A stretch of DNA of 64,000 bases from Colletes latitarsis. Its lineage: Eukaryota; Arthropoda; Insecta; Hymenoptera; Colletidae. Positions 1-11,119 of this stretch are shown in pieces. The DNA lies in assembly GCF_051014445.1 (NCBI RefSeq), contig NW_027488366.1, forward strand, positions 12,790,001-12,854,000, given 5' to 3'. The notes under the pieces are model-generated. The model made no database searches. It was not told the DNA's origin and was given only the letters and a program-made list of their open reading frames with translations. The position numbers and the translations under genes were made by a program. Within the stretch, counting starts at the first letter, position 1, and each line of letters opens with the position of its first letter.

Positions 1-150
1 TACCACACTACTACGTGATCCAAACCAGAAAAAACCCAGGATCTGTTCAACAAGTGTGTGAAAAACGCGAAAGTATGAGCCTGATGACGGCAAATCCCAG
101 ACATATCCCAGACCTAACTTGCGTTGTCCTCTAAGATATTGATGGAAACC

Positions 151-326
151 AGGTTTAATTGACTGTTTCAGTGTTGTACTTCATTACTACGTGATGCAAT
201 CCAGAAAAAGCCCAGGAGCTAGCCATGAAGTATGAGTAATATGCGAAAGAATGAGCCTGATGAGAACAAATCCCAGGCCTAACCTAGACCTAACATGAAT
301 TATTCTCTAAAATATTGATCGAAACC
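151..326 (+). repeat. Representative type B monomer (176 bp)
   Basis: Type B differs from A in two linked blocks. The left one has GATGCAATCCAGAAAAAGCC (or GATACAATCCAG) instead of GATCCAAACCAG. The right one has CTAGCCATCAAG or CTAGCCATGAAG, then TATGAGAAATATGCG, AGCCTGATGAGAGCAAATCC and often ACATGAATTATTCTC. The left part often reads GTTGTACTTCATTAC, which destroys the KpnI-like palindrome. This copy has GGAGCTAGCC and GAGTAATATGCG, which are minor variants. The blocks usually travel together, so B is a real subfamily rather than scattered mutation. Confidence 0.85.
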
Positions 327-502
327 AGGTTTAATTGACTGTTTCAGTGTGGTCCCACATTACTACGTGATCCAAACCAGAAAAAACCCAGGATCCGTTC
401 AACAAGTATGTGAAGAATGCGAAAGTATGAGTCTGATGAGTGAGAATCCCAGGGCTAACATAGACCTAACATGCGTTATCCTCTAAAATATTGATCCAAA
501 CC
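327..502 (+). repeat. Representative type A monomer (176 bp)
   Basis: Type A is the commonest form. Its marks are GTGATCCAAACCAG (41-54), an A-tract followed by CCCAGGATCCGTTCAACAAG (61-80), TATGTGAAGAATGCG (81-95), AGTCTGATGAGTGA (104-117) and a CCTAACCTAGACCTAACATG-like segment before CGTTATCCTC. In this copy the palindrome at 22-33 is broken (GGTCCCAC instead of GGTACCAC) and there are small changes such as GAGAATCCC and GGGCTAACATAG. Many type A copies carry a GGATCC site. It alternates with the other types in irregular order. Confidence 0.85.
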
Positions 503-678
503 AGGTTTAATGGACTGTTTCAGCGTGGTACCACACTACTACGTGATTCAAACCAGAAAAAACCCAGGATCTGTTCAACAAGTATGTGAAAAACGCGAAA
601 GTATGAGCCTGATGAGGGCAAATCCCAGACATATCCCAGACCTAACTTGCGTTGTCCTCTAAGATATTGATGGAGACC
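503..678 (+). repeat. Representative type D monomer (176 bp)
   Basis: Type D has CTGTTCAACAAGTATGTG followed by AAAAACGCGAAAG (an extra CpG compared with AATGCG), AGCCTGATGAGGGCAAATCC, CAGACATATCCCAGACC, and CGTTGTCCTCTAAGATATTG at the end. It often carries CACACTACTACG rather than CACATTACTACG and starts GTTTAATGGACTG. It is commonly followed by a type B monomer (for example 503-678 then 679-854), so D-B is a recurrent pair. Confidence 0.8.
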
Positions 679-1480
679 AGGTTTAATTGACTGTTTCAGT
701 GTTGTACTTCGTTACTACGTGATGCAATCCTGAAAAAGCCCAGGATCTAGCCATCAAGTATGTGAAGAATGCGAAAGTATGAGTCTGATGAGTGAAAATC
801 CCAGGCCTAACCTAGACCTAACATGCGTTATCCTCTAAAATATTGATCCAAACCATGTTTACTGGACTGTTTCAGCGTGGTACCACACTACTACGTGATC
901 CAAACCAGAAAAAACCCAGGATCTGTTCAACAAGTATGTGAAGAATGCGAAAGTATGAGTCTGATGAGGTCAAATCCCAGACCATTCCCTGACTTAACAT
1001 GCGTTGTCCTCTAAGATATTGATCGAAACCAGGTTTAATCGACTGTTTCAGTGTGGTACCACATTACTATGTGATCCAAACCAGAAAATAACCAAGGATC
1101 TGATCGAGGAGTATGTGAAGTGTGCGAAAGTATGAGTCTGATGAGGTCAAATCCCTGTCCTATCCCAGACCTAACTTGCGTTATCCTCTAAAATATTGAT
1201 CGAAACCAGGTTTAATCGACTGTTTCAGTGCGGTACCACATTACTACGTGATCCAAACCAGAAAAAACCCAGGATCAGTTCAACAAGTATGTGAAGAATG
1301 CGAAAGTATGAGTCTGATGAGTGAGAATCCCAGGGCTAACATAGACCGAACATGCGTTATCCTCTAAAATATTGATCGAAACCAGGTTTAATCGACTGTT
1401 TCAGTGTGGTACCACATTACTACGTGATCCAAACCAGAAAAAACCCAGGATCAGTTCAACAAGTATGTGAAGAATGCGAA

Positions 1481-2545
1481 AGTATGAGTCTGATGAGTGT
1501 AATTCCCAGGGCTAACCTAGACATAACATGCGTTATCCTCTAAAATATTGATCGAAACCAGGTTTAATCGACTGTTTCAGTGTGGTATCACACTACTACG
1601 TGACCCAAACCAGAAAAAACCCAGGATCTGTTCAACAAGTATGTGAAAAACGCGAAAGTATGAGCCTGATGAGGGCAAATCCCAGACCTATCGCAGACCT
1701 AACTTGCGTTATCCACTAAAATATTGATCGAAACCAGGTTTAATTGACCGTTTCAGTGTGGTACCACATTACTACGTGATCCAAACCAGAAAAAACCCAG
1801 GATCCGTTCAACAAGTATGTGAAGAATGCGAAAGTATGAGTCTGATGAGTGAAAATCCCAGGCCTAACCTAGACCTAACATGCGCTGTCCTCTAAAATAT
1901 TGATCGAAACCTGGTTTAATCGACTGTTTCAGTGTGGTACCACATTACTATGTGACCCAAACCAGAAAAAACCCAGGATCCGTTCAACAAGTATGTGAAA
2001 AATGCGAAAGTATGAGTCTGATGAGTGTAATTCCCAGGGCTAACCTAGACATAACATGCGTTATCCTCTAAAATATTGATCGAAACCAGGTTTAATCGAC
2101 TGTTTCAGTGTGGTATCACACTACTACGTGACCCAAACCAGAAAAAACCCAGGATCTGTTCAACAAGTATGTGAAAAACGCGAAAGTATGAGCCTGATGA
2201 GGGCAAATCCCAGACCTATCCCAGACCTAACTTGCGTTATCCACTAAAATATTGATCGAAACCAGGTTTAATTGACCGTTTCAGTGTGGTACCACATTAC
2301 TACGTGATCCAAACCAGAAAAAACCCAGGATCCGTTCAACAAGTATGTGAAGAATGCGAAAGTATGAGTCTGATGAGTGAAAATCCCAGGCCTAACCTAG
2401 ACCTAACATGCGCTGTCCTCTAAAATATTGATCGAAACCTGGTTTAATCGACTGTTTCAGTGTGGTACCACATTACTATGTGACCCAAACCAGAAAAAAC
2501 CCAGGATCCGTTCAACAAGTATGTGAAAAATGCGAAAGTATGAGT
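1481..2545 (+). repeat. 3-mer HOR, 528 bp, two tandem copies
   Basis: The rare variant GAGTGTAATTCCCAGGG occurs at 1495 and 2023, exactly 528 bp (3 x 176) apart. The three-monomer block from about 1481 matches the block from about 2009 with only isolated changes, such as TATCGCAGACC at about 1690 against TATCCCAGACC. Shared markers include GTGGTATCACACTACTACG and GCGCTGTCCTC. The second copy ends near 2546, where TGAGTCCGATCAG replaces TGAGTCTGATGAG. It is a short local duplication next to the 9-mer block. Confidence 0.85.
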
Positions 2546-2791
2546 CCGATCAGTGAAAATCTCAGGCCTTACCTAGACCTAACTTGCGTTGTCGTCTAAA
2601 ATATTGATTGAAACCAGGTTTCATTGACTGTTTCAGTGTGGTACCACATTACTACGTGATCCAAACCAGAAAAAACCCAGGATCCGTTCAACAAGTATGT
2701 GAAGAATGCGAAAGTATGAGTCTGATGAGTGAAAATCCCAGGCCTAACCTAGACCTAACATGCGCTGTCCTCTAAAATATTGATCGAAACC

Positions 2792-2968
2792 TGGTTTAAT
2801 CGACTGTTTCAGTGTGGTACCACATTACTATGTGATCCAAACCAGAAAATAACCCAGGATCTGTTCAAGGAGTATGTGAAGTGTGCGAAAGTATGAGTCT
2901 GATGAGGTCAAATCCCAGACCTATCCCAGACCTAACTTGCGTTATCCTCTACAATATTGATCGAAACC
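2792..2968 (+). repeat. Representative type C monomer (177 bp)
   Basis: Type C is one base longer because the A-tract reads AGAAAATAACCC instead of AGAAAAAACCC. It also carries CATTACTATGTGATCC, CTGTTCAAGGAGTATGTG, AAGTGTGCG, GATGAGGTCAAATCCC and a perfect 11-bp tandem duplication (2913-2934). It dominates 2.8-7.3 kb and recurs in smaller numbers elsewhere. The extra base explains why large block offsets are 176n plus a few bases. Confidence 0.85.
2913..2934 (+). repeat. Example of the 11-bp internal tandem repeat
   Basis: TCCCAGACCTA occurs twice without a gap in this type C monomer. The same place in type A reads TCCCAGGCCTAACCTAGACC, a degenerate form. The same 11-bp pair is seen in many C and D-like monomers and suggests that the segment at monomer positions 121-142 arose by a small tandem duplication. 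Confidence 0.85.
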
Positions 2969-5900
2969 AGGTTTAATCGACTGTTTCAGTATGGTACCAC
3001 ATTACTATGTGATCCAAACCAGAAAATAACCCAGGATCTGTTCAAGGAGTATGTGAAGTGTGCGAAAGTATGAGTGTGATCAGGTCAAATCCCAGACCTA
3101 TCCCAGACCTAACTTGCGTTATCCTCTACAATATTGATCGAAACCAGGTTTAATCGACTGTTTCAGTGTGGTACCACATTACTATGTGATCCAAACCAGA
3201 AATAACCCAGGATCCGTTCAACAAGTATGTGAAGAATGCGAAAGTATGAGTCTGATGAGTGAAAATCCCAGGCCTAACCTAGACCTAACATGCGTTATCC
3301 TCTAAAATATTGATCCAAACCAGGTTTAATGGACTGTTTCAGCGTGGTACCACACTACTACGTGATCCAAACCAGAAAAAACCCAGGGTCTCTTCAACAA
3401 GTATGTGAAAAACGCGAAAGTATGAGCCTGATGAGGGCAAACCCCAGACATATCCCAGACCAAACTTGCGTTGTCCTCTAAGATATTTATGGAAACCAGG
3501 TTTAATTGACTGCTTCAGTGTTGTACTTCATTACTACGTGATGCAATCCCGAAAAAGCCCAGGATCTAGCCATCAAGTATGAGAAATATGCGAAAGTATG
3601 AGCCTGATGAGGGCAAATCCCAGGCCTAACCTAGACCTAACATGCGTTATCCTCCAAAATATTGATCGAAACCTGGTTTAATCGACTGTTTCAGTGTGGT
3701 ACCACATTACTATGTGATCCAAACCAGAAAATAACCCAGGATCTGTTCAAGGAGTATGTGAAGTGTGCGAAAGTATGAGTCTGATGAGGTCAAATCCCAG
3801 ACCTATCCCAGATCTAACTTGCGTTATCCTCTACAATATTGATCGAAACCAGGTTTAATCGACTGATTCAGTGTGGTACCACATTACTATGTGATCCAAA
3901 CCAGAAAATAACCCAGAATCTGTTCAAGGAGTATGTGAAGTGTGCGAAAGTATGAGTCCGATGAGGTCAAATCCCAGACCTATCCCAGACCTAACTTGCG
4001 TTATCCTCTAAAATATTGATCGAAACCAGGTTTAATCGACTGTTTCAGTGTGGTACCACATTACTACGTGATCCAAACCAGAAAAAACCCAGGATCCGTT
4101 CAACAAGTATGTGAAAAATGCGAAAGTATGAGTCCGATCAGTGAAAATCTCAGGCCTTACCTAGACCTAACTTGCGTTGTCGTCTAAAATATTGATTGAA
4201 ACCAGGTTTCATTGACTGTTTCAGTGTGGTACCACATTACTACGTGATCCAAACCAGAAAAAACCCAGGATCCGTTCAACAAGTATGTGAAGAATGCGAA
4301 AGTATGAGTCTGATGAGTGAAAATCCCAGGCCTAACCTAGACCTAACATGCGCTGTCCTCTAAAATATTGATCGAAACCTGGTTTAATCGACTGTTTCAG
4401 TGTGGTACCACATTACTATGTGATCCAAACCAGAAAATAACCCAGGATCTGTTCAAGGAGTATGTGAAGTGTGCGAAAGTATGAGTCTGATGAGGTCAAA
4501 TCCCAGACCTATCCCAGACCTAACTTGCGATATCCTCTACAATATTGATCGAAACCAGGTTTAATCGACTGTTTCAGTATGGTACCACATTACTATGTGA
4601 TCCAAACCAGAAAATAACCCAGGATCTGTTCAAGGAGTATGTGAAGTGTGCGAAAGTATGAGTGTGATCAGGTCAAATCCCAGACCTATCCCAGACCTAA
4701 CTTGCGTTATCCTCTACAATATTGATCGAAACCAGGTTTAATCGACTGTTTCAGTGTGGTACCACATTACTATGTGATCCAAACCAGAAATAACCCAGGA
4801 TCCGTTCAACAAGTATGTGAAGAATGCGAAAGTATGAGTCTGATGAGTGAAAATCCCAGGCCTAACCTAGACCTAACATGCGTTATCCTCTAAAATATTG
4901 ATCCAAACCAGGTTTAATGGACTGTTTCAGCGTGGTACCACACTACTACGTGATCCAAACCAGAAAAAACCCAGGGTCTCTTCAACAAGTATGTGAAAAA
5001 CGCGAAAGTATGAGCCTGATGAGGGCAAACCCCAGACATATCCCAGACCAAACTTGCGTTGTCCTCTAAGATATTTATGGAAACCAGGTTTAATTGACTG
5101 CTTCAGTGTTGTACTTCATTACTACGTGATGCAATCCCGAAAAAGCCCAGGATCTAGCCATCAAGTATGAGAAATATGCGAAAGTATGAGCCTGATGAGG
5201 GCAAATCCCAGGCCTAACCTAGACCTAACATGCGTTATCCTCCAAAATATTGATCGAAACCTGGTTTAATCGACTGTTTCAGTGTGGTACCACATTACTA
5301 TGTGATCCAAACCAGAAAATAACCCAGGATCTGTTCAAGGAGTATGTGAAGTGTGCGAAAGTATGAGTCTGATGAGGTCAAATCCCAGACCTATCCCAGA
5401 TCTAACTTGCGTTATCCTCTACAATATTGATCGAAACCAGGTTTAATCGACTGATTCAGTGTGGTACCACATTACTATGTGATCCAAACCAGAAAATAAC
5501 CCAGAATCTGTTCAAGGAGTATGTGAAGTGTGCGAAAGTATGAGTCCGATGAGGTCAAATCCCAGACCTATCCCAGACCTAACTTGCGTTATCCTCTAAA
5601 ATATTGATCGAAACCAGGTTTAATCGACTGTTTCAGTGTGGTACCACATTACTACGTGATCCAAACCAGAAAAAACCCAGGATCAGTTCAACAAGTATGT
5701 GAAGAATGCGAAAGTATGAGTCTGATGAGTGAAATTCCCAGGGCAAACCTAGACCTAACATGCGTTATTCTCTAAAATATTGATCGAAACCAGGTTTAAT
5801 CGACTGTTTCAGTGTGGTACCACATTACTATGTGATCCAAACCAGAAAATAACCCAGGATCTGTTTCTACGAGTATGTGAAGTGTGCAAAAGTATGAGTC

Positions 5901-5971
5901 TGATTAGGTCAAATCCTAGACCTATCCCAGACCTAACTTGCGTTATCCTCTAAAATATTGATCGAAACCAG

Positions 5972-7170
5972 GTTTAATTGACTGTTTCAGCGTGGTACCA
6001 CATTACTACGCGATACAATCCAGAAAGAGCCCAGGATCTAGCCATGAAGTATGAGAAATATGCGAAAGTATGAGCCTGATGATGGCAAATCCCAGGCCTA
6101 ACCTAGACCTAACATGCGTTATCCTCCAAAATATTGATCGAAACCTGGTTTAATCGACTGTTTCAGTGTGGTACTACATTACTATGTGATCCAAACCAGA
6201 AAATAACCCAGGATCTGTTCAAGGAGTATGTGAAGTGTGCGAAAGTATGAGTCTGATGAGGTCAAATCCCAGACCTATCCCAGACCTAACTTGCATTATC
6301 CTCTAAAATATTGATCGAAACCAGGTTTAATCGACTGTTTCAGTGTGGTACCACATTACTATGTGATCCAAACCAGAAAATAACCCAGGATCCGTTCAAC
6401 AAGTATGTGAAGAATGCGAAAGTATGAGTCTGATGAGTGAAAATCCCAGGCCTGACCTAGACCTAACATGCGTTATCCTCTAAAATATTGATCCAAACCA
6501 GGTTTAATGGACTGTTTCAGCGTGGTACCACACTACTACGTGATCCAAACCAGAAAAAACCCAGGGTCTCTTCAACAAGTATGTGAAAAACGCGAAAGTA
6601 TGAGCCTGATGAGGGCAAACCCCAGACATATCCCAGACCAAACTTGCGTTGTCCTCTAAGATATTTATGAAAACCAGGTTTAATTGACTGCTTCAGTGTT
6701 GTACTTCATTACTACGTGATGCAATCCAGAAAAAGCCCAGGATCTAGCCATCAAGTATGAGAAATATGCGAAAGTATGAGCCTGATGATGGCAAATCCCA
6801 GGCCTGACCTAGACCTAACATGCGTTATCCTCTAAAATATTGATCCAAACCAGGTTTAATTGACTGTTTCAGCGTGGTACCACATTACTACGCGATACAA
6901 TCCAGAAAGAGCCCAGGATCTAGCCATGAAGTATGAGAAATATGCGAAAGTATGAGCCTGATGATGGCAAATCCCAGGCCTAACCTAGACCTAACATGCG
7001 TTATCCTCCAAAATATTGATCGAAACCTGGTTTAATCGACTGTTTCAGTGTGGTACTACATTACTATGTGATCCAAACCAGAAAATAACCCAGGATCTGT
7101 TCAAGGAGTATGTGAAGTGTGCGAAAGTATGAGTCTGATGAGGTCAAATCCCAGACCTACCCCAGACCTA
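5972..7170 (+). repeat. 5-mer HOR, 882 bp, one full and one partial copy
   Basis: The unusual ACTACGCGATACAATCC, with an extra CpG in CGCGAT, occurs at 6009 and 6891, 882 bp apart (five monomers plus two). It is followed in both places by GAAAGAGCCCAGG, GATGATGGCAAATCC, CCTCCAAAATATTG and GTGGTACTACATTACTATG. The first copy spans about 5972-6853. The second runs to about 7170 before diverging. The AGGGTCTCTTC part of the 9-mer unit lies inside the first copy, so this 5-mer seems to derive from the neighbouring 9-mer family. Confidence 0.8.
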
Positions 7171-7215
7171 ACTTGCGTTATCCTCTACAATATTGATCGA
7201 AACCAGGTTTAATCG

Positions 7216-10200
7216 ACTGTTTCAGTGTGGTACCACATTACTGTGTGATCCAAACCAGAAAATAACCCAGGATCTGTTCAAGGAGTATGTGAAGTGTGCG
7301 AAAGTATGAGTCTGATGAGGTCAAATCCCAGACCTATCCCAGACCTAACTTGCGTTATCCCCTAAAATATTCATCGAAACCAGGTTTAATCGACCCTTTC
7401 AGTGTGGTACCACATTACTACGTGATCCAAACCAGAAAAAACCCAGGATCCGTTCAACAAGTATGTGAAGAATGCGAAAGTATGAGTCTGATGAGTGAAA
7501 ATCCCAGGCCTAACCTAGACCTAACATGCGTTATCCTCAAAAATATTGATCCAAACCAGGTTTAATGGACTGCTTCAGTGTGGTACCACACTACTACGTG
7601 ATCCAAACCAGAAAAAACCCAGGATCTGTTCAACAAGTATGTGAAAAACGCGAAAGTATGAGCCTGATGAGGGCAAATCCCAGACATATCCCAGACCTAA
7701 CTTGCGTTGTTCTCTAAGATATTCATGGAAACCAGGTTTAATTGACTGTTTCAGTGCTGTACTTCATTACTACGTGATGCAATCCAGAAAAAGCACAGGA
7801 TCTAGCCTTGAAGTATGAGAAATATGCGAAAGAATGAGCCTGATGAGAGCAAATCCCAGACCTAACCTAGACCTAACATGAATTATTCTCTAAAATATTG
7901 ATCGAAACCAGGTTTAATTGACTGTTTCAGTGTGGTCCCACATTACTTCGTGATCCAAACCAGAAAAAACCCAGGATCCGTTCAACAAGTATGTGAAGAA
8001 TGCGAAAGTATGACTCTGATGAGTGAAAATCCCAGGCCTAACCTAGACCTAACATGCGTTATCCTCAAAAATATTCATCGAATCCTGGTTTAATCGACTG
8101 TTTCAGTGTGGTACCACATTACTATGTGATCCAAACCAGAAAATTACCCAGGATCTGTTCAAGGAGTACGTGAAGTGTGCGAAAGTATGAGTCTGATGAG
8201 GTCAAATTCCAGACCTGTCCCAGACCTAACTTGCGTTATCCTCTAAAATATTGATCGAAACTAGGTTTAATCGACTGTTTCAGTGTGGTACCACATTACT
8301 TCGTGATCCAAACCAGAAAAAACCCAGGATCCGTTCAACAAGTATGTGAAGAATGCGAAAGTATGAGTCTGATGAGTGAAAATCCCAGGCCTAACCTAGA
8401 CCTAACATGCGTTATCCTCAAAAATATTGATCGAAACCTGGTTTAATCGACTGTTTCAGTGTGGTACCACATTACTATGTGATCCAAACCAGATAATTAC
8501 CCAGGATCTGTTCAAGGAGTATGTGAAGTGTGAGAAAGTATGAGTCTGATGAGGTCAAATTCCAGACCTGTCCCAGACCTAACTTGCGTTATCCTCTAAA
8601 ATATTGATCGAAACTAGGTTTAATCGACTGTTTCAGTGTGGTACCACATTACTACGTGATCCAAACCAGAAAAAACCCAGGATCTGTTCAACAAGTATGT
8701 GGGGAATGCGAAAGTATGAGTCTGATGAGTGAAAATCCCAGGGCTAACCTAGACCTAACATGCGTTATCCTCTAAAATATTGATCGAAACCAGGTTTAAT
8801 CGACTGTTTCAGTGTGGTACCACATTACTACGTGATCCAAACCAGAAAAAACCCGGGATCAGTTCAACAAGTATGTGAAGAATGCGAAAGTATGAGTCTG
8901 AAGAGTGAAAATCCCAGGGCTAACCTAGACCTAACATGCGTTATCCTCTGAAATATTGATCGAAACCAGGTTTAATCGACTGTTTCAGTGTGGTATCACA
9001 CTACTACGTGACCCAAACCAGAAAAAACCCATGATCTGTTCAACAAGTATGTGAAAAACGCGAAAGTATGAGCCTGATGAGGACAAATCCCAGACCTATC
9101 CCAGACATAACTTGCGTTATCCTCTAAAATATTGATCGAAACTAGGTTTAATTGACCGTTTCAGTGTGGTACCTCATTACTACGTGATCCAAACCAGAAA
9201 AAACCCAGGATCCGTTCAACAAGTATGTGAAGAATGCGAAAGTATGAGTCTGATCAGTGAAAATCTCAGGCCGTACCTAGACCTAACTTGCGTTGTCCTC
9301 TAAAATAGTGGTGGAAACCAGGTTTCATTGACTGTTTCAGTGTGGTACTACATTACTACGTGATGCCATCCAGAAAAAGCCCAGGATCTAGCCATCAAGT
9401 ATGAGAAATATGCGAAAGAATGAGCCTGATGAGAGCAAATCCCAGACCTAACCTAGACCTAACATGCGTTATCCTCTAAAATATTGAGCGAAACCGGGTT
9501 TAATGGACTGTTTCAGTGTGGTACCACACTACTTCGTGATCCAAACCAGACAAAACCCAGGATCTGTTCAACAAGAATATGTGAAAACGCGAAACTGTGA
9601 GCCTGATGAGGGCAAATCCCAGACCTAACCTAGACCTAACATGAATTATTCTCTGAAATATTGATCGAAACCAGGTTTAATAGACTGTTTCAGTGTGGTC
9701 CCACATTACTACGTGATCCAAACCAGAAAAAACCCATGATCCGTTCAACAAGTATGTGAAGAATGCGAAAGTATGAGTCTGATGAGAGAAAATCCCAGAC
9801 CTAACCTAGACCTAACATGCGTTATCCCCTAAAATATTGATCCAAACGAGGTTTAATGGACTGTTTCAGTGTGGTACCACACTACTACGTGATCCAAACC
9901 AGAAAAAACCCAGGATCTGTTCAACAATTATGTGAAAAACGCGAAAGTATGAGCCTGATGAGGGCAAATCCCAGACATATCCCAGACCTAACTTGCGTTG
10001 TCCTCTAAAATAGTGATGGAAACCAGGTTTCATTGACTGTTTCAGTGTGGTACTACATTACTACGTGATGCAATCCAGAAAAAGCCCAGGATCTAGCCAT
10101 CAAGTATGAGAAATATGCGAAAGAATGAGCCTGATGAGAGCAAATCCCAGACCTAACCTAGACCTAACATGCGTTATCCTCTAAAATATTGAGCGAAACC

Positions 10201-11119
10201 AGGTTTAATGGACTCTTTCAGTGTGGTACCACACTACTTCGTGATCCAAACCAGACAAAACCCAGGATCTGTTCATCGAGAATGTGAAAAACGCGAAACT
10301 GTGAGCCTGATGAGGGTAAATCTTACACTTAACCCAGACCTAAGATGCGTTATCCTCTAAAATATTTATCCAGACCAGGTTTCATTGAATGTTTCAGTGT
10401 GGTACCACTTTAGTACGTGATCTAGTCCAGAAATAGCCCAGGATCTAGCCATGAAGTATAAGAAATATGCGACAGTAAGAGCCTGATCAGGGCAAATCCT
10501 AGACCTATCCCAGACCTAACTTGCGTTATCCTCTAAAATATTGATCGAAACCAGGTTTAATTGACTGTTTCAGCGTGGTACCACATTACTACGTGATACA
10601 ATCCAGAAACAGCCCAGGATCCGTTCAACAAGTATGTGAAGAATGCGAAAGTATGAGTCTGATGAGTGAAAATCCCAGGCCTAACCTAGACCTAACATGC
10701 GTTATCCTCTAAAATATTGATCGAAACCTGGTTTAATCGACTGTTTCAGTGTGGTACCACATTACTACGTGATCCAAACCAGAAAAAACCCAGGATCTGT
10801 TCAAGGAGTATGTGAAGTGTGCGAAAGTATGAGTCTGATGAGGTCAAATTCCAGACCTGTCCCAGACCTAACTTGCGTTATCCTCTAAAATATTGATCGA
10901 AACTAGGTTTAATCGACTGTTTCAGTGTGGTACCACATTACTACGTGATCCAAACCAGAAAAAACCCAGGATCTGTTCAACAAGTATGTGGGGAATGCGA
11001 AAGTATGAGTCTGATGAGTGAAAATCCCAGGGCTAACCTAGACCTAACATGCGTTATCCTCTAAAATATTGATCGAAACCAGGTTTAATCGACTGTTTCA
11101 GTGTGGTACCACATTACTA
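7216..11119 (+). repeat. Long duplicated block, copy 1 (partner 20612-24515, offset 13,396)
   Basis: About 22 monomers that reappear 13,396 bp downstream. Anchors are ATTACTGTGTGATCC near 7239 and 20635, CCAGATAATTACCC near 8489 and 21885, and GTGGGGAATGCG at 8699 and 22095. The two stretches agree except for isolated changes, for example TCGAATCCTGG against TCGAATTCTGG near 8083/21479. Divergence begins at 11120, where CTATGTG meets CTACGTG in the partner. Confidence 0.82.

Larger units (their letters stand above)
1..1480 (+). repeat. Mixed monomers, no clear higher-order unit
   Basis: About eight monomers of types A, B, C and D. The sequence enters inside a type D monomer. The run D-B-A occurs at 1-502 and D-B/A-like again at 503-854, but I could not define a clean tandem higher-order unit. 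The longer monomer at 1031-1207 (177 bp) carries AGAAAATAACCAAGG and TGATCGAGGAG, a type C relative. Nothing other than satellite is present. Confidence 0.75.
2485..5672 (+). repeat. 9-mer HOR, 1,588 bp, two tandem copies
   Basis: Marker variants repeat at a fixed 1,588 bp: GTCGTCTAAAATATTG at 2591 and 4179, CAGTATGGTACC at 2987 and 4575, and AGGGTCTCTTC near 3385 and 4973. 1,588 equals nine monomers plus four one-base-longer type C monomers. Copies are about 2485-4072 and 4073-5660, nearly identical (one visible change is CTTGCGTTATCC against CTTGCGATATCC near 4508). A part of the unit returns a third time at about 6350-6790, at offset 1,590. The block is rich in type C monomers. Confidence 0.88.

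Noticed and set aside
7296..7565. Recurrent plus-strand open frames of 63-89 codons (for example 7296-7565, 12991-13206, 20692-20937, 40414-40659, 49978-50193, 57854-58099)
   Set aside because: They are the same stretch of satellite seen in different monomers. The 176-bp unit is not a multiple of three, so the frame shifts every monomer and usually meets the stop in CCTCTAA; it is read a little further where that stop is CCTCAAA. None exceeds about 1.5 monomers, and the similarity between them is explained by tandem duplication, not selection for protein.
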